Positions 48,013 to 57,817 are shown, counted from the first letter of the stretch. The stretch: DNA of 64,000 nt from Brevibacterium aurantiacum (GCF_900169065.1 NZ_FXZB01000006.1:1-64000); one strand, 5' to 3'. Made by a program: numbers and translations. The notes: generated from the letters alone by a model not told the origin.

Positions 48013-48326
48013 GCACTGATGATCTGGACGATTACGAAGCTCAACTGGAGCTGCAGCTCTACAAGGAGTACCGCGACGTCGTAGGACTCTTCGCCTACGT
48101 TGTGGAGACGGAACGACGCTTCTATCTGGCCAACCACGTTGACCTCAAGGCCCACAACGACGCCGGAGACGTCTATTTCGAGTTGACGCTGCGCGACGCT
48201 TGGGTGTGGGACAGCTACCGATCAGCACGCTTCATCAAAACCGTGCACGTGCTGACCTTCAAAGACGTCAATATCGAAGAGATCTCCAAGAACGATCTGG
48301 AACCGCCGACGTCGATCAGAGGCTGA
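48009..48326 (+). CDS. DUF2469 family protein
   Basis: The 105-aa acidic protein matches the actinobacterial DUF2469 family always found after rnhB: DDYEAQLELQLYKEYRDVV and RRFYLANHVDL are its hallmarks. No function is established. It starts in the rnhB stop codon, so the two are coupled. A strong hairpin follows about 85 nt later. Confidence 0.92.
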   Translation: MSTDDLDDYEAQLELQLYKEYRDVVGLFAYVVETERRFYLANHVDLKAHNDAGDVYFELTLRDAWVWDSYRSARFIKTVHVLTFKDVNIEEISKNDLEPPTSIRG

Positions 48327-48412
48327 ACGCAGCCGGTGCCTGTGAGCTCCTGACGCGTTCAGGGTGACTCGTACACCGCTCCGTTGTGGACGGGGCCTCG
48401 ACTTGTGTGTGC

Positions 48413-48449
48413 TCGGCCTGTGGACGACACATCGTCGTCCACAGGCCGA
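48413..48449 (+). terminator. Terminator-like hairpin before yraN
   Basis: A perfect 16-bp stem (TCGGCCTGTGGACGAC and complement) with 5-nt loop ACATC, then TCTTCTG. It probably ends the rplS-to-DUF2469 transcription unit. Confidence 0.75.
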
Positions 48450-48496
48450 TCTTCTGCCCTTGCCGCGTCTGTATCCCCGATGGTGGTCTGAGCCCC

Positions 48497-48895
48497 ATGG
48501 GACCGACAACTGGCAGACGCAGCGCAACGACATCGGGACTGCGCCAGCGCGCGCTGGGGCAGACAGGAGAAGACCTGGCCGCAGATTTCCTGCAACGGCA
48601 GGGAATGGTCATCATCGAACGCAACTTCCGGTGCCCACGCGGAGAGATAGACATCATCGCCAAAGACGGCGACACCATCGTCTTCGTCGAGGTGAAGACC
48701 CGCAGAACCCTCGCACAGGGATCACCTCTCGAAGCGGTGACGGCAGCGAAGCTGCGGAAGATCAGAACACTGTCGGGAATCTGGTTGAGCCAGCAGAAGG
48801 ACTTCTTCGCATCCATCCGCATCGATGCCCTCGGCATCGTGATGGACCCTGAACCCGACTACTCCCATCGCCGCAACGTGCAGGTCGACTCGTGA
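48497..48895 (+). CDS. YraN/UPF0102 family endonuclease-like protein
   Basis: The 132-aa protein has the UPF0102 fold: GQTGEDLAADFLQRQGM, then NFRCPRGEIDIIAKD and VFVEVKTRR, which give the acidic/Lys residues of a PD-(D/E)xK nuclease-like core. Function is unproven. I chose ATG at 48497; an upstream Cys-rich extension runs through the terminator hairpin and is rejected. comM overlaps its stop (GTGA), and dprA follows, so a link with DNA uptake is possible. Confidence 0.88.
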   Translation: MGPTTGRRSATTSGLRQRALGQTGEDLAADFLQRQGMVIIERNFRCPRGEIDIIAKDGDTIVFVEVKTRRTLAQGSPLEAVTAAKLRKIRTLSGIWLSQQKDFFASIRIDALGIVMDPEPDYSHRRNVQVDS

Positions 48896-50442
48896 GCGAG
48901 GAGACGAAGCTCAACGTGATCGGACGGGCCTCCGCCGTCGCACTCTGGGGGCTGGCGGGCAAGATCGTGTCCATCGAAGCATGCGTCAGCGCCGGCCTGC
49001 CGGGCATCGACATCGTGGGCCTGCCTGATGCCTCCGTGAGCGAGTCCAGGAAGCGACTTCGGGCCGCACTGGCTTATCTGGGAATCCCTGTTGCTTCGCA
49101 GCATCTGACGATCAACCTCACCCCGGGCACCGTGCCGAAGATCGGCACAGGATTCGACCTCGGAATCGCAGTGGCCGTGCTCAAGGCTCAAGGCATCATC
49201 ACCGCAACGGACACCGAATCGATCATCCATTGCGGTGAGCTCGGCCTCGACGGGCGCATTCGTCCCGTCACTGGGGTCCTGCCGAGTCTGCACAGCGGTC
49301 TCCAAGCCGGCTTCGAGCGATTCGTCGTTCCGGTCGGTAACAGTCAGGAGTCAGCCCTGCTCGGGGGAGGCGGAGTCAAGGCCGTCGCCTCACTGGCAGA
49401 ACTCATCAACATCTACGGTGGAAGCCTTGCGGTCCCGGAGCTGCCACCGGTCGTCGAGGCTGAGACCATTAGCCCGGAAGCCTCCGAACGTCACGACCTT
49501 GTCGAAGTCCAAGGCCAGGCCGAAGCTCGATTCGGTCTCGAAGTCGCCGCCGCCGGTGGACACAATCTGCTGATGCGAGGCACCCCAGGAGCCGGAAAGA
49601 CGCTGCTGGCACAGTGCCTGCCGGGGATACTTCCACCATTGGATGACGAGCAGGCCATCGAAGCGGCGGCGGTGCGCTCGCTGCGGGGAGAGCTCAACGG
49701 CGGCGAAGGACTCGACCGCACGCCCCCGTTCGAAGCGCCCCACCACCGCAGCACCGCCTCGGCGCTGATCGGTGGGCGCCGACCAGGATCGATAGGAATA
49801 CTCAGCAGAGCTCACCGGGGCGTCCTCTTCATGGATGAGGCCCCCGAATTCTCACGGGACGTCCTCGAAGCGCTGCGGCAGCCGATGGAATCTCGACAGG
49901 TCCACATCCACAGGGCATGGGGCTCGATGGTGCTTCCCGCATCGTTCCAACTGGTCATGGCGGCCAACCCCTGCCCGTGCGGGGTAGGAATGCGCGGAGC
50001 CGAATCCACGTGCCGGTGCACACCGATGGATAAACGCCGCTACCGCAACAGGCTCTCCGGGCCTTTGTTGGACCGAGTCGACCTGCAGCTCGAACTGTTC
50101 CCGGTCTCCCCAGCAGACATCCGCCTCGGCGGGGGACAGGAGGACAGCGCAACTGTGGCAGCGCGGGTCCATCTCGCCCGGCAACGACAGGCGGAGAGAT
50201 ACGTCGACTGCGAGTGGACGCTGAACTCAAATGCTCCCGGAGCCTGGCTGCGTGAACACTTTGCGCTGAGCCCGAACAGTCTGCGCGACCTGGACCGTGC
50301 TCTCGACACCGGAAGGATCACCATGCGCGGATATGACCGAGTGCTCAGGGTCGCAACCACTCTGGCCGACCTCGAGGGAGCCGGTGCGCCGACACCCGAC
50401 AAGATCACGGCGGCGCTGGCATTGAGGACGCAGGAATCATGA
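48892..50442 (+). CDS. comM: ComM/YifB-family Mg-chelatase-like ATPase
   Basis: The 516-aa AAA+ protein has a Lon-like N-terminal domain (residues 1-190; GLPGIDIVGLPDASVSESR), then an ATPase core with GTPGAGKTLLAQ (Walker A, about 229), LFMDEAPEFSRD (Walker B, about 311) and an ANPCPCG motif. In Gram-negatives ComM drives branch migration during transformation. It overlaps yraN (GTGA) and dprA (ATGA), forming a small competence/recombination cluster. Confidence 0.93.
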   Translation: MSEETKLNVIGRASAVALWGLAGKIVSIEACVSAGLPGIDIVGLPDASVSESRKRLRAALAYLGIPVASQHLTINLTPGTVPKIGTGFDLGIAVAVLKAQGIITATDTESIIHCGELGLDGRIRPVTGVLPSLHSGLQAGFERFVVPVGNSQESALLGGGGVKAVASLAELINIYGGSLAVPELPPVVEAETISPEASERHDLVEVQGQAEARFGLEVAAAGGHNLLMRGTPGAGKTLLAQCLPGILPPLDDEQAIEAAAVRSLRGELNGGEGLDRTPPFEAPHHRSTASALIGGRRPGSIGILSRAHRGVLFMDEAPEFSRDVLEALRQPMESRQVHIHRAWGSMVLPASFQLVMAANPCPCGVGMRGAESTCRCTPMDKRRYRNRLSGPLLDRVDLQLELFPVSPADIRLGGGQEDSATVAARVHLARQRQAERYVDCEWTLNSNAPGAWLREHFALSPNSLRDLDRALDTGRITMRGYDRVLRVATTLADLEGAGAPTPDKITAALALRTQES

Positions 50443-51653
50443 ACGACGACGCCAACGGGGAGATCAGGGCAGCCGTGGCCGCGCTGCTGAGAATCGGCGA
50501 ACCCGGCGACGGTCTGCTCACCGGGCTCGTCGCCGAAATCGGACCGATCGCAGTCCTCGAACTGATTCGGGCGGTGGCTGTGGGAACGTCATCTGCGGCC
50601 GAAGCTGCTGCGAGTCTCTCAACGATCGTGACAGAAGTTCCAGGCAGCGGGCAGCTTCCAGAGGCCTTCGACCGGTGGGCCGTGCGCGGCGAGGACGCCC
50701 AGGGGCATCGTGATCTTGAAGCCGTGCACAGGCTGGGAGGGCGACTCGTCATCCCCAGCGATGACGAATGGCCGACAGCTCTCACCGACCTGGGGCCGGC
50801 GGCACCACTGGGACTGTGGGTTCGAGGCGCGGCACGTTTGAACACAGCGCTGCGGTCGGCCGTCGCCATCGTCGGAGCACGTGCGTCGAGCAACTACGGC
50901 ACCAAGTGTGCCTCAGATCTTGCCTGGGACCTGGCCGCACGGGGACTGACCATCGTCTCCGGCGGGGCCTTCGGAATCGATGCGGCCGCCCACCGGGCAG
51001 CCATCGCCCGAGAGGGCACCACGATCGCCTTCATGGCCGGGGGAGTCGATCGCTTCTATCCGGTGGCCAATACCGAACTGTTCCAGCAGGTGCTCGAAGA
51101 CGGCGCGATCGTCTCGGAGACCGCTCCCGGAATGACCCCGATGCGGCACAGGTTCCTCCTCCGCAACCGCCTGATCGCCGCCTCATCGCAAGTCACGGTC
51201 ATCGTCGAAGCCGGCTGGCGCAGCGGAGCCCTCAACACCGCCCGGCACGCATTGGAACTCTCCCGCGAGGTCGCAGCATTCCCCGGATCCGTGTACTCGG
51301 CATCCTCGACGGGAACCCACAGACTCATCCGCGCGCATGAAGCGGAACTGGTGACCAGCTGCACAGACGTCATCGAACTCATCGGCGGAGAGGAACCGAC
51401 ATTGTTCGACGACGGAAGACTCACGAGCGAACACCCCAGCACAGCGGCCTCCGACCCGGTCGATGATCTTGCTGAACGGGAGAAGATCTGCGTCAACGTG
51501 CTCTCAGTGACCAAGGCTCTCGACGTCTCAACCGTGGCTTCACGGGCCGGACTGACAGTGTCGAACACTCTCTCCGCGCTCGCCGTCCTCGAACTGGCAG
51601 GCCTGAGCGCCCGCCGGGAATCCGGTTGGGTCAAGCTGCGGCCAGCACAATGA
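50439..51653 (+). CDS. dprA: DNA-processing protein DprA
   Basis: The 404-aa protein loads RecA on incoming single-stranded DNA. The Rossmann core shows VAIVGARASSNYG, IVSGGAFGIDAAAHRAA and FLLRNRLIAASSQVTVIVEAG; the C-terminus has a winged-helix-like segment (STVASRAGLTVSNTLSALAVL split). It overlaps comM by 4 nt. xerC starts 52 nt later under its own promoter. Confidence 0.94.
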   Translation: MNDDANGEIRAAVAALLRIGEPGDGLLTGLVAEIGPIAVLELIRAVAVGTSSAAEAAASLSTIVTEVPGSGQLPEAFDRWAVRGEDAQGHRDLEAVHRLGGRLVIPSDDEWPTALTDLGPAAPLGLWVRGAARLNTALRSAVAIVGARASSNYGTKCASDLAWDLAARGLTIVSGGAFGIDAAAHRAAIAREGTTIAFMAGGVDRFYPVANTELFQQVLEDGAIVSETAPGMTPMRHRFLLRNRLIAASSQVTVIVEAGWRSGALNTARHALELSREVAAFPGSVYSASSTGTHRLIRAHEAELVTSCTDVIELIGGEEPTLFDDGRLTSEHPSTAASDPVDDLAEREKICVNVLSVTKALDVSTVASRAGLTVSNTLSALAVLELAGLSARRESGWVKLRPAQ

Positions 51654-51693
51654 GACGCCGATGAAGGTCCGCCGCTGAACACGTCCGATCGCG

Positions 51694-51699
51694 TAACCT
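51694..51699 (+). promoter_or_regulatory. -10 element of leaderless xerC
   Basis: TAACCT ends 6 nt before the GTG start, so transcription should begin at or beside the start codon. No ribosome site is present. Confidence 0.55.
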
Positions 51700-51705
51700 G
51701 GGGCT

Positions 51706-52665
51706 GTGACCCTTCCGACGACCATCGCCGAGGTGGTGTCCGGCTATGCCGACCACCTGAGATCGCGTGACGTCTCAGCCCACACCTCGAGAGCCTACGT
51801 CGCCGATGTCAGCGACTTCTTCGACCACACGGCCCACGCACCGGGCGCTGGCGATAAGTCCCGGGCTGCTGAACTTCAAGTCAGCGACATCGATCTCAAC
51901 GATCTGCGGTCGTGGCTCATCACGCTCGATGATGCTGGAGCCGCGAAGTCGACGGTGGCTCGGAAGATCGCAGCAGTGAAGTCATTCTTCGCCTACTGCG
52001 TGAACCAGCATGGGCTGTCGAACAATCCAGCGGCACGACTGCGAACTCCCAAGAAGGACTCACGTCTGCCCACAGTGCTCAAACCGCAGCAGGCCGCCGA
52101 TCTCGTATCCCGGCAACGGACTGTTCATACTGAGGCCGACAACAGCGACCCCATCGAGGCCACCAAATGGGTCAGAGACGCAGCCATCTTGGAGATGCTC
52201 TATGCCACAGCGGTGCGAGTCTCTGAACTGACCGGGCTGAACCGCGGCGACGTCGATCACCAGCGCTCGATGATCACCGTGTTGGGCAAGGGCAACAAGG
52301 AACGCCGCGTTCCCTACGGGAAACCAGCCCAGACGGCACTGCAGAAGTGGCTGAGTCTGCGGGACACGTTCGCCTCCGAGAGCAGCGGTGACGCGCTCTT
52401 CCTCGGCGTCAGAGGTGGCCGCATCGGAGCCAGGCAGGTGAGGGAACTCGTCCACCGCTACGGTGCCGCTGACCCCAGCGCACCTGATATCGGCCCACAC
52501 GGACTCCGACACTCGGCCGCTACACACATGCTCGACGGGGGAGCGGACCTGCGGCAGATCCAAGAACTTCTGGGGCACTCGACGATGAGCAGCACCCAGA
52601 TCTACACCCACGTCTCGATGCAGCGGCTGCAGGAGACCTACCGACAGGCACACCCCCGGGCCTGA
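51706..52665 (+). CDS. xerC: Tyrosine recombinase XerC
   Basis: The 319-aa recombinase resolves chromosome dimers at dif. The SAM-like N-domain spans about 10-105. The catalytic set is visible: Arg in AVRVSELTGL (about 170), Lys in LGKGNKERRVP, HGLRH (about 264-268), LGHS (about 287) and Tyr in QIYTHVS (about 299). The position after dprA and far from any mobile element supports a housekeeping Xer, not an integrase. Confidence 0.94.
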   Translation: MTLPTTIAEVVSGYADHLRSRDVSAHTSRAYVADVSDFFDHTAHAPGAGDKSRAAELQVSDIDLNDLRSWLITLDDAGAAKSTVARKIAAVKSFFAYCVNQHGLSNNPAARLRTPKKDSRLPTVLKPQQAADLVSRQRTVHTEADNSDPIEATKWVRDAAILEMLYATAVRVSELTGLNRGDVDHQRSMITVLGKGNKERRVPYGKPAQTALQKWLSLRDTFASESSGDALFLGVRGGRIGARQVRELVHRYGAADPSAPDIGPHGLRHSAATHMLDGGADLRQIQELLGHSTMSSTQIYTHVSMQRLQETYRQAHPRA

Positions 52666-52698
52666 TCGCAGCGGGCCGTGCGCGGTCCTGGGGTGTCG

Positions 52699-53778
52699 TC
52701 ATTGACGGAACTCCCAATGCCACGGCTCCGGCAGAGAACCGGACTGGCGGGCCCAGCCGGGATGGATCCACCCGAACTTGGGTGCATTCGCGCGCATCCA
52801 CTGATGTTGGGCACTGCCGAAGGAATTGATTCCGCCGCCCAAGTCAACGGCCAGCGCCCATCCGTGATTCGAGGTCCCCGGGGTTGCAGCCATCCGTCCC
52901 TTGCGCTTCTTGAGGATGACCTGGGTGTCGTAGTCGCGGTAAGCATCCGTGACGGAGATCGGGGTCGAGAATCTGGCTTCGTAGGCGTGGGACATGCGGT
53001 CGAATGCCTTCTGCGCATCACAGCGCAGCATCTGCCCTGGTGCCGAGTCCAGCGTGCACATGGCAGCCGCAGGAATTCGGCCATTGCGATGCCCGCCCCA
53101 GGCTCCTGCACCCGAGGTCGTGGAATCCCCGGTTGGCTCCTTCGCAGGTTTGCGAGACAGAGGCAACAGGATCGACTCCTCCTGCCCGAAGAAGCCTGCC
53201 GGGTCGATGTAGACCTTGTCGCCCTGAGCCGCCCAAACTCCGATGTGCAGGCACGATTCATCGCAGTGCGAACCTTTGCCGACAGTCCCGATCTCCTCAC
53301 CGGCAGCGAACCTCTCACCCTTATTCAGTTCCGACTTCGCTGGTTGGAAGGAGACCACATGCCCGGAGTCCGTCACAATGCTCACGGTCGCGGTGCCGGC
53401 CACAGTGCCGCGAAATCGGATAGTGCCCGCGGCGGGCGCACGGACCGGTTCACCGCTGACCGTCAGCACATCGATGCCGCGGTGTCCCTTCAGCCAGGCT
53501 TCGGTCGGCGGATCGAAGGCCTCGATGATCTCCATCGCAGGCACGGGGGACACCCACGTCGGCTCTGCCTCGGACACCGAGGTGGCAGCCACTGTCGAGG
53601 TGGCGGCCGCCGCCGACGAGATGTGCGTCGGTGACTCCAACGGCAGGGCCACCTCGGCGACGGTGAAGGTCAGGGCCAGCAGACTCCCGGCAAGCAGGAG
53701 TCGCAGACGACGAGTTGCCGGCACAGGCCGAAGCCAGGACGGGAGGGCGGTGTGAGACGAGTCGGTGAAGAGATCCAT
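52699..53778 (-). CDS. Secreted peptidase with M23 and M15 (VanY-like) domains
   Basis: The 359-aa protein has a hydrophobic N-terminal signal/anchor (about 22-46). A LytM/M23-type domain follows: GHRGID (His99, Asp103) and CLHIG (His177), of the actinobacterial kind lacking the usual HxH. After a Pro/Thr/Ser linker, a D,D-carboxypeptidase M15/VanY domain carries TSNHGWALAVDLG (His304, Asp311) and EPWHWEF (His353), all three zinc ligands. It is thus a probable double cell-wall hydrolase. The M23 half may be non-catalytic. It ends facing xerC. Confidence 0.88.
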   Translation of the reverse strand: MDLFTDSSHTALPSWLRPVPATRRLRLLLAGSLLALTFTVAEVALPLESPTHISSAAAATSTVAATSVSEAEPTWVSPVPAMEIIEAFDPPTEAWLKGHRGIDVLTVSGEPVRAPAAGTIRFRGTVAGTATVSIVTDSGHVVSFQPAKSELNKGERFAAGEEIGTVGKGSHCDESCLHIGVWAAQGDKVYIDPAGFFGQEESILLPLSRKPAKEPTGDSTTSGAGAWGGHRNGRIPAAAMCTLDSAPGQMLRCDAQKAFDRMSHAYEARFSTPISVTDAYRDYDTQVILKKRKGRMAATPGTSNHGWALAVDLGGGINSFGSAQHQWMRANAPKFGWIHPGWARQSGSLPEPWHWEFRQ

Positions 53779-54340
53779 GAGCCCATGGAAGCGGGATCAC
53801 TTGCCGAAGTCAGGCCCAAGCTCGGCCCCTGTGGACAGGTCGCGAGTGTGCACAGGCGAAACGAACACGAGTCATCGGGCAATCCACAGGAGAGCGCGCA
53901 TGAGTGACGGGCCGCCGCGTCTGATGAGGCGGCCGAGAACGATCTGGGCGAACACGATCGGCTGCAGAATCGGGGCTCACACTTCCGCAGATCCGGCTGT
54001 GTCCACATACCAACGCGCACGAGTCAATGGGCATCGTCTTCGAAAAGGACAGCGAATGTGCGTTGCATGTGATGCAGACCATCCGGCAGGTGCCCGATCG
54101 ATTGGAAATGCCTTGGGCAACGGGGATAGACTGGCCTCAGCAGAAGCGTGTCTTCTGACTACGCGTATTCGATTTCTTCTCCATCCCATGGTGCAAATTG
54201 TCCGTCAGGGCGAATTTGTGGGGCGGATGAACCGAATACCAGGAATCAACCGAAAAGGTCACTGTTGCCGACAGCTCAATGCTGCCGGAGAACACTGACG
54301 TAAAAGCACCTACGGGTGCAAGAGAAAGGAGGGCGTCGGC
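53779..54340 (+). other. Intergenic region: M23/M15 promoter side, rpsB promoter and leader
   Basis: I see no convincing gene in these 562 nt. Three TGTCCACA-like words resemble DnaA boxes (53829-53839, 53880-53888, 53999-54007). TTGGAA (54102-54107) and TAGACT (54127-54132) form a plausible rpsB promoter with 19-nt spacing. The following ~200-nt leader has small hairpins (AGAAG-CGTG-TCTTCT; GCACC-TACG-GGTGC at about 54307-54320) and then AAAGGAGG. A leader of this size suits S2 autoregulation, which is inferred. Confidence 0.5.
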
Positions 54341-55321
54341 ATGGCCGTCGTCACCATCCGCCAGCTGCTCGACAGCGGCGTTCACTTTGGACACCAGACC
54401 CGTCGTTGGAACCCGAAGATGAAGCGTTTCATCTTCACCGAGCGCAACGGCATCTACATCATCGACCTGCAGAAGTCGCTGGGCTACATCGACACTGCCT
54501 TCGAGTTCGTCAAGGAAACCGTGACCCACGGTGGCTCGATCCTCTTCGTCGGCACCAAGAAGCAGGCACAGGAATCGATCGCCGAACAGGCTAAGCGCGT
54601 GGGCCAGCCCTACGTCAACCAGCGTTGGCTCGGTGGCATGCTCACCAACTTCCAGACCATCTCGCTGCGTCTGCGCCGCCTGAAGGAACTCGAAGAGATC
54701 GACTTCGACGACGTTGCAGGTTCTTCGCACACCAAGAAGGAACTGCTCATTCTCCGTCGTGAGAAGGACAAGCTCGAGAAGACCCTCGGCGGTATCCGCG
54801 ACATGCAGCGCACCCCTTCGGCTGTCTGGATCGTTGACACCAAGAAGGAACACCTCGCAGTCGACGAAGCTCGCAAGCTGGGCATCCCGGTCATCGCGAT
54901 CCTCGACACCAACTGCGATCCTGACGACGTCAACTACCCGATCCCGGGCAACGACGACGCCATCCGCTCGGTGTCCCTGCTGACCCGCGTGATCGCCGAT
55001 GCAGTGGCAGAGGGCCTCATCGCCCGTCACTCCTCCGACGATGACAGCGGCGAGAAGAACGTCTCCGCCGTCGAACCGATGCCTGAGTGGGAACGCGAAC
55101 TGCTCGAGGGCAACGCTCCTGCCTCTGAGGAAGCCGCCGCTCCGGCCGCTGACGCTGCTGAGAAGCCAGCCGCTGAAGAAGCTGCTGCTCCTGCTGCCGA
55201 CGCTGCTGCTGAGAAGCCAGCTGCCGAGGAAGCCGCTGCACCAGCTGCTGAAGCAACGGAAGAGACCGCTGCTCCGGCTGCGGACGCCGCTGCAGACTCC
55301 ACCGAGTCGACCGAGTCCTGA
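54341..55321 (+). CDS. rpsB: 30S ribosomal protein S2 with repeat tail
   Basis: The 326-aa protein begins [20 protein letters not shown], the S2 signature; [12 protein letters not shown] and [19 protein letters not shown] are further S2 motifs. The normal core ends near residue 255; the last ~65 residues are Ala/Glu/Pro repeats ([11 protein letters not shown] units). AAAGGAGG precedes ATG. It is followed by tsf after 33 nt. Confidence 0.97.
   Translation: MAVVTIRQLLDSGVHFGHQTRRWNPKMKRFIFTERNGIYIIDLQKSLGYIDTAFEFVKETVTHGGSILFVGTKKQAQESIAEQAKRVGQPYVNQRWLGGMLTNFQTISLRLRRLKELEEIDFDDVAGSSHTKKELLILRREKDKLEKTLGGIRDMQRTPSAVWIVDTKKEHLAVDEARKLGIPVIAILDTNCDPDDVNYPIPGNDDAIRSVSLLTRVIADAVAEGLIARHSSDDDSGEKNVSAVEPMPEWERELLEGNAPASEEAAAPAADAAEKPAAEEAAAPAADAAAEKPAAEEAAAPAAEATEETAAPAADAAADSTESTES
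55127..55300 (+). repeat. Imperfect tandem repeat encoding S2 tail
   Basis: Three units of about 50 nt encode [11 protein letters not shown](A)[22 protein letters not shown] and [16 protein letters not shown]. The word GCTGAGAAGCCAGC occurs twice. Repeats of this kind can change copy number between strains. Confidence 0.7.
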
Positions 55322-55354
55322 TTTTCCATAACTCCACCACCCTGAGGAGAAAGA

Positions 55355-56182
55355 ATGGCAAACTACACTGCCGCTGATATCAAGGCACTGCGCGAGAAGA
55401 CCGGCGCCGGAATGATGGATGTCAAGAAGGCTCTTGACGAAGCAGACGGCGATCAGGCGAAAGCTATCGAGGTCCTCCGTGTGAAGGGCCTCAAGGGCGC
55501 GACCAAGCGTGAAGGTCGCTCCACGTCTGACGGTCTCGTGGCCACACAGGTCGACGGCGGCGTCGGAACGATGATCGAGCTCAACTCGGAGACCGACTTC
55601 GTTGCGAAGTCCGATCCCTTCGTCGCACTCGCTGACGAAGTTCTGGCTCTGGCCGTGTCCAGCAACGCCGATTCGGCCGAAGCTGTCCTCGAGTCCACGA
55701 AGGACGGCAAGCCCGTCTCGGAATTCATCACCGAAAGCGGTGCGACTCTGGGCGAGAAGGTCGCCCTGCGTCGCGTCGGACGTCTCGAAGGCGCAAGCGT
55801 CGAGTCCTACCTGCACCGGACCAACAAGGATCTGCCTCCTCAGGTGGGCGTCCTGCTGGCCTACGAAGGTGACGACTCCTCGGTTGCCCACGATGTCGCC
55901 GTGCACATCGCTGCGATGAGCCCGAAGTACTTCTCCCGCGAAGATGTCCCTGCGGACCTCGTGGAGAACGAACGTCGCATCGCTGAAGACACCGCGAAGA
56001 ACGAAGGCAAGCCGGAGAAGGCTCTGCCCAAGATCATCGAAGGCCGCGTCAACGGCTTCTTCAAGGAGAACTGCCTGCTGGACCAGGGATTCGCCAAGGA
56101 TCCCAAGCAGTCCGTGAGCAAGGTTCTTGAGGCTGCCGGCGTCAAGGCCACCGGATTCCTGCGCTTCCGCGTCGGAGCCTGA
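55355..56182 (+). CDS. tsf: Elongation factor Ts
   Basis: The 275-aa nucleotide exchange factor for EF-Tu. ADIKALREKTGAGMMDVKKAL is the UBA-like N-terminal signature; ELNSETDFVAKS near 70-81 is the TDFV motif that contacts EF-Tu. Length is typical. It forms an operon with rpsB, ended by a terminator 80 nt downstream. Confidence 0.97.
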   Translation: MANYTAADIKALREKTGAGMMDVKKALDEADGDQAKAIEVLRVKGLKGATKREGRSTSDGLVATQVDGGVGTMIELNSETDFVAKSDPFVALADEVLALAVSSNADSAEAVLESTKDGKPVSEFITESGATLGEKVALRRVGRLEGASVESYLHRTNKDLPPQVGVLLAYEGDDSSVAHDVAVHIAAMSPKYFSREDVPADLVENERRIAEDTAKNEGKPEKALPKIIEGRVNGFFKENCLLDQGFAKDPKQSVSKVLEAAGVKATGFLRFRVGA

Positions 56183-56262
56183 AACATCATTGACCGTTGA
56201 GCGAGTCGGTTTCCGACCCGCACAGCAGTCGTCTCGCTTGAGAGTGAACTCATAAGCGGCGG

Positions 56263-56295
56263 ACGGGGTCGGACCAATCGGTCCGGCCCCGTTTT
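56263..56295 (+). terminator. Terminator of rpsB-tsf
   Basis: A 13-bp stem (ACGGGGTCGGACC / GGTCCGGCCCCGT, one T-G pair) with loop AATC and a TTT run. Confidence 0.88.
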
Positions 56296-56356
56296 CGCTA
56301 AACTGACACCGACGACTCATCCGGGCTCCAACCTGCCCAGACGGAAGAAGGACTAA

Positions 56357-57109
56357 ATGACATCCACCCCGGTTCACGAATCCAGCTACGCCAGCAGACC
56401 AGTCCGCACCCACCGCCGCCGCGTTCTCCTCAAACTCTCCGGCGAGGTGTTCGGCGGAGGCAAGATCGGAGTCGATCCCGACGTCGTCGCCGCAGTCGCC
56501 AGGGAAGTGGCACCCACCGTCGACGAGGTGGAAGTCAGCATCGTCGTCGGCGGCGGTAACTTCTTCCGTGGAGCAGAACTGTCCCAGCGGGGCATGGACC
56601 GTACCCGCGCCGATTACATGGGCATGCTGGGAACAGTGATGAACTGCCTGGCTCTGCAGGACTTCCTCGAGCAGACCGGAGTCGACACTCGAGTGCAGAC
56701 CGCGATCCCCATGTCCCAGGTCGCCGAGTCCTACATCCCACGCCGGGCCATGCGTCACATGGAGAAGAACCGGGTCGTCATCTTCGGCGCAGGAGCCGGA
56801 CTGCCCTACTTCTCCACCGACACCGTCGCCGCACAGCGTGCGCTGGAGATCCACGCCGATGAAGTCCTCATCGCCAAAAACGGAGTCGACGGCGTCTACA
56901 CCGCGGACCCGAACATCGATCCCACAGCAGAGAAGATCCGTGAGATCACCTACCAGGAGGCGCTGCAGAAGGGCCTCAAGGTCGTCGACGCCACCGCCTT
57001 CTCCCTGTGCATGGACAACAAGCTTCCGATGCACGTCTTCGGCATGGAAGGCGAAGGCAACCTGCGCAAGGCGATCGTCGGAGACAAGATCGGCACCGTG
57101 GTCAACTAG
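56357..57109 (+). CDS. pyrH: UMP kinase
   Basis: The 250-aa amino-acid-kinase-fold enzyme makes UDP from [17 protein letters not shown] near residues 23-36, [11 protein letters not shown] near 61-71 and the acidic [13 protein letters not shown] near 173 are the ATP/UMP motifs. A TAAACT -10 lies ~55 nt upstream, just past the tsf terminator. frr follows after 150 nt. Confidence 0.96.
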   Translation: MTSTPVHESSYASRPVRTHRRRVLLKLSGEVFGGGKIGVDPDVVAAVAREVAPTVDEVEVSIVVGGGNFFRGAELSQRGMDRTRADYMGMLGTVMNCLALQDFLEQTGVDTRVQTAIPMSQVAESYIPRRAMRHMEKNRVVIFGAGAGLPYFSTDTVAAQRALEIHADEVLIAKNGVDGVYTADPNIDPTAEKIREITYQEALQKGLKVVDATAFSLCMDNKLPMHVFGMEGEGNLRKAIVGDKIGTVVN

Positions 57110-57259
57110 TTTCACCGCGCACCGCCCAGGAACATCAACACCTCGAAACACCCCCTCATATGAAGTCCAGGACCGTTCCTGGACCAATAGAGTGGGGCAT
57201 TCGTGAGCTATGACCCATAGAATGAACCCAAAGCACCCTACCGACGAAAAGAGTGAGTC

Positions 57260-57817
57260 GTGATTGAAGAGACACTGGCTGAGGCCAGAGAGAAGATGGA
57301 CAAGGCCGTGGAATTCACGCAGGAGGACTTCTCGTCCATCCGCACCGGCCGCGCCAATCCCGCCCTGTTCGCTTCCATTGAGATCGATTACTACGGTGCA
57401 CCGACCCCTCTGCAGCAGCTGGCCTCATTCCAGACCCCAGAGGCCCGCACGATTCTCGTGACTCCCTACGACCGTGGGGCACTCGGTGACATCGAGACGG
57501 CACTGCGCAATTCGGACATCGGGGCCAACCCCGCCAACGACGGCAACGTCATCCGCGTTGTGCTCCCGGAACTCACCGAGGAACGCCGCAAGGAATACGT
57601 GAAGATCGTCAAGGGCAAGGCCGAAGACGGCAAGGTCTCGATCCGCAACATCCGTCGCCATGCCAAGGAGACCCTGGAACGCATCAAGAAGGACGGCGAC
57701 GCCGGCGAAGACGAAGTCGCACGCGGAATCTCCGAACTCGACGACCTGACGAAGAGCAAGGTCGACAACGTCGACAAGCTGCTGAATCAGAAGGAAGCTG
57801 AGCTCCTCGAGGTCTGA
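57260..57817 (+). CDS. frr: Ribosome recycling factor
   Basis: The 185-aa factor splits post-termination ribosomes with [17 protein letters not shown] near residues 24-37 and the C-terminal Arg/Lys-rich helix ([16 protein letters not shown]) are family motifs. GTG start. TAGAAT at 57218-57223 may be a -10. The stop overlaps cdsA by 1 nt. Confidence 0.97.
   Translation: MIEETLAEAREKMDKAVEFTQEDFSSIRTGRANPALFASIEIDYYGAPTPLQQLASFQTPEARTILVTPYDRGALGDIETALRNSDIGANPANDGNVIRVVLPELTEERRKEYVKIVKGKAEDGKVSIRNIRRHAKETLERIKKDGDAGEDEVARGISELDDLTKSKVDNVDKLLNQKEAELLEV

Noticed and set aside
48386..48496. Cys-rich N-terminal extension of YraN (CVCSAC...CPCRVC) resembling a zinc ribbon
   Set aside because: It is read through a perfect 16-bp terminator hairpin, has no ribosome site, and family members start near the ATG at 48497.
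51706..52665. Phage or island integrase
   Set aside because: The gene sits in the conserved dprA-xerC-rpsB neighbourhood with no tRNA target, att repeats or phage genes; it is the housekeeping Xer type.
53765..54298. A 177-codon frame in the gap before rpsB
   Set aside because: No ribosome site, composition unlike neighbouring genes, and it runs through the rpsB promoter and leader.
54137..57187. A 1016-codon open frame on the minus strand across rpsB, tsf and pyrH
   Set aside because: It lies wholly opposite three certain essential genes; GC-rich third-position bias commonly keeps an antisense frame open. No start context and no recognisable domain.
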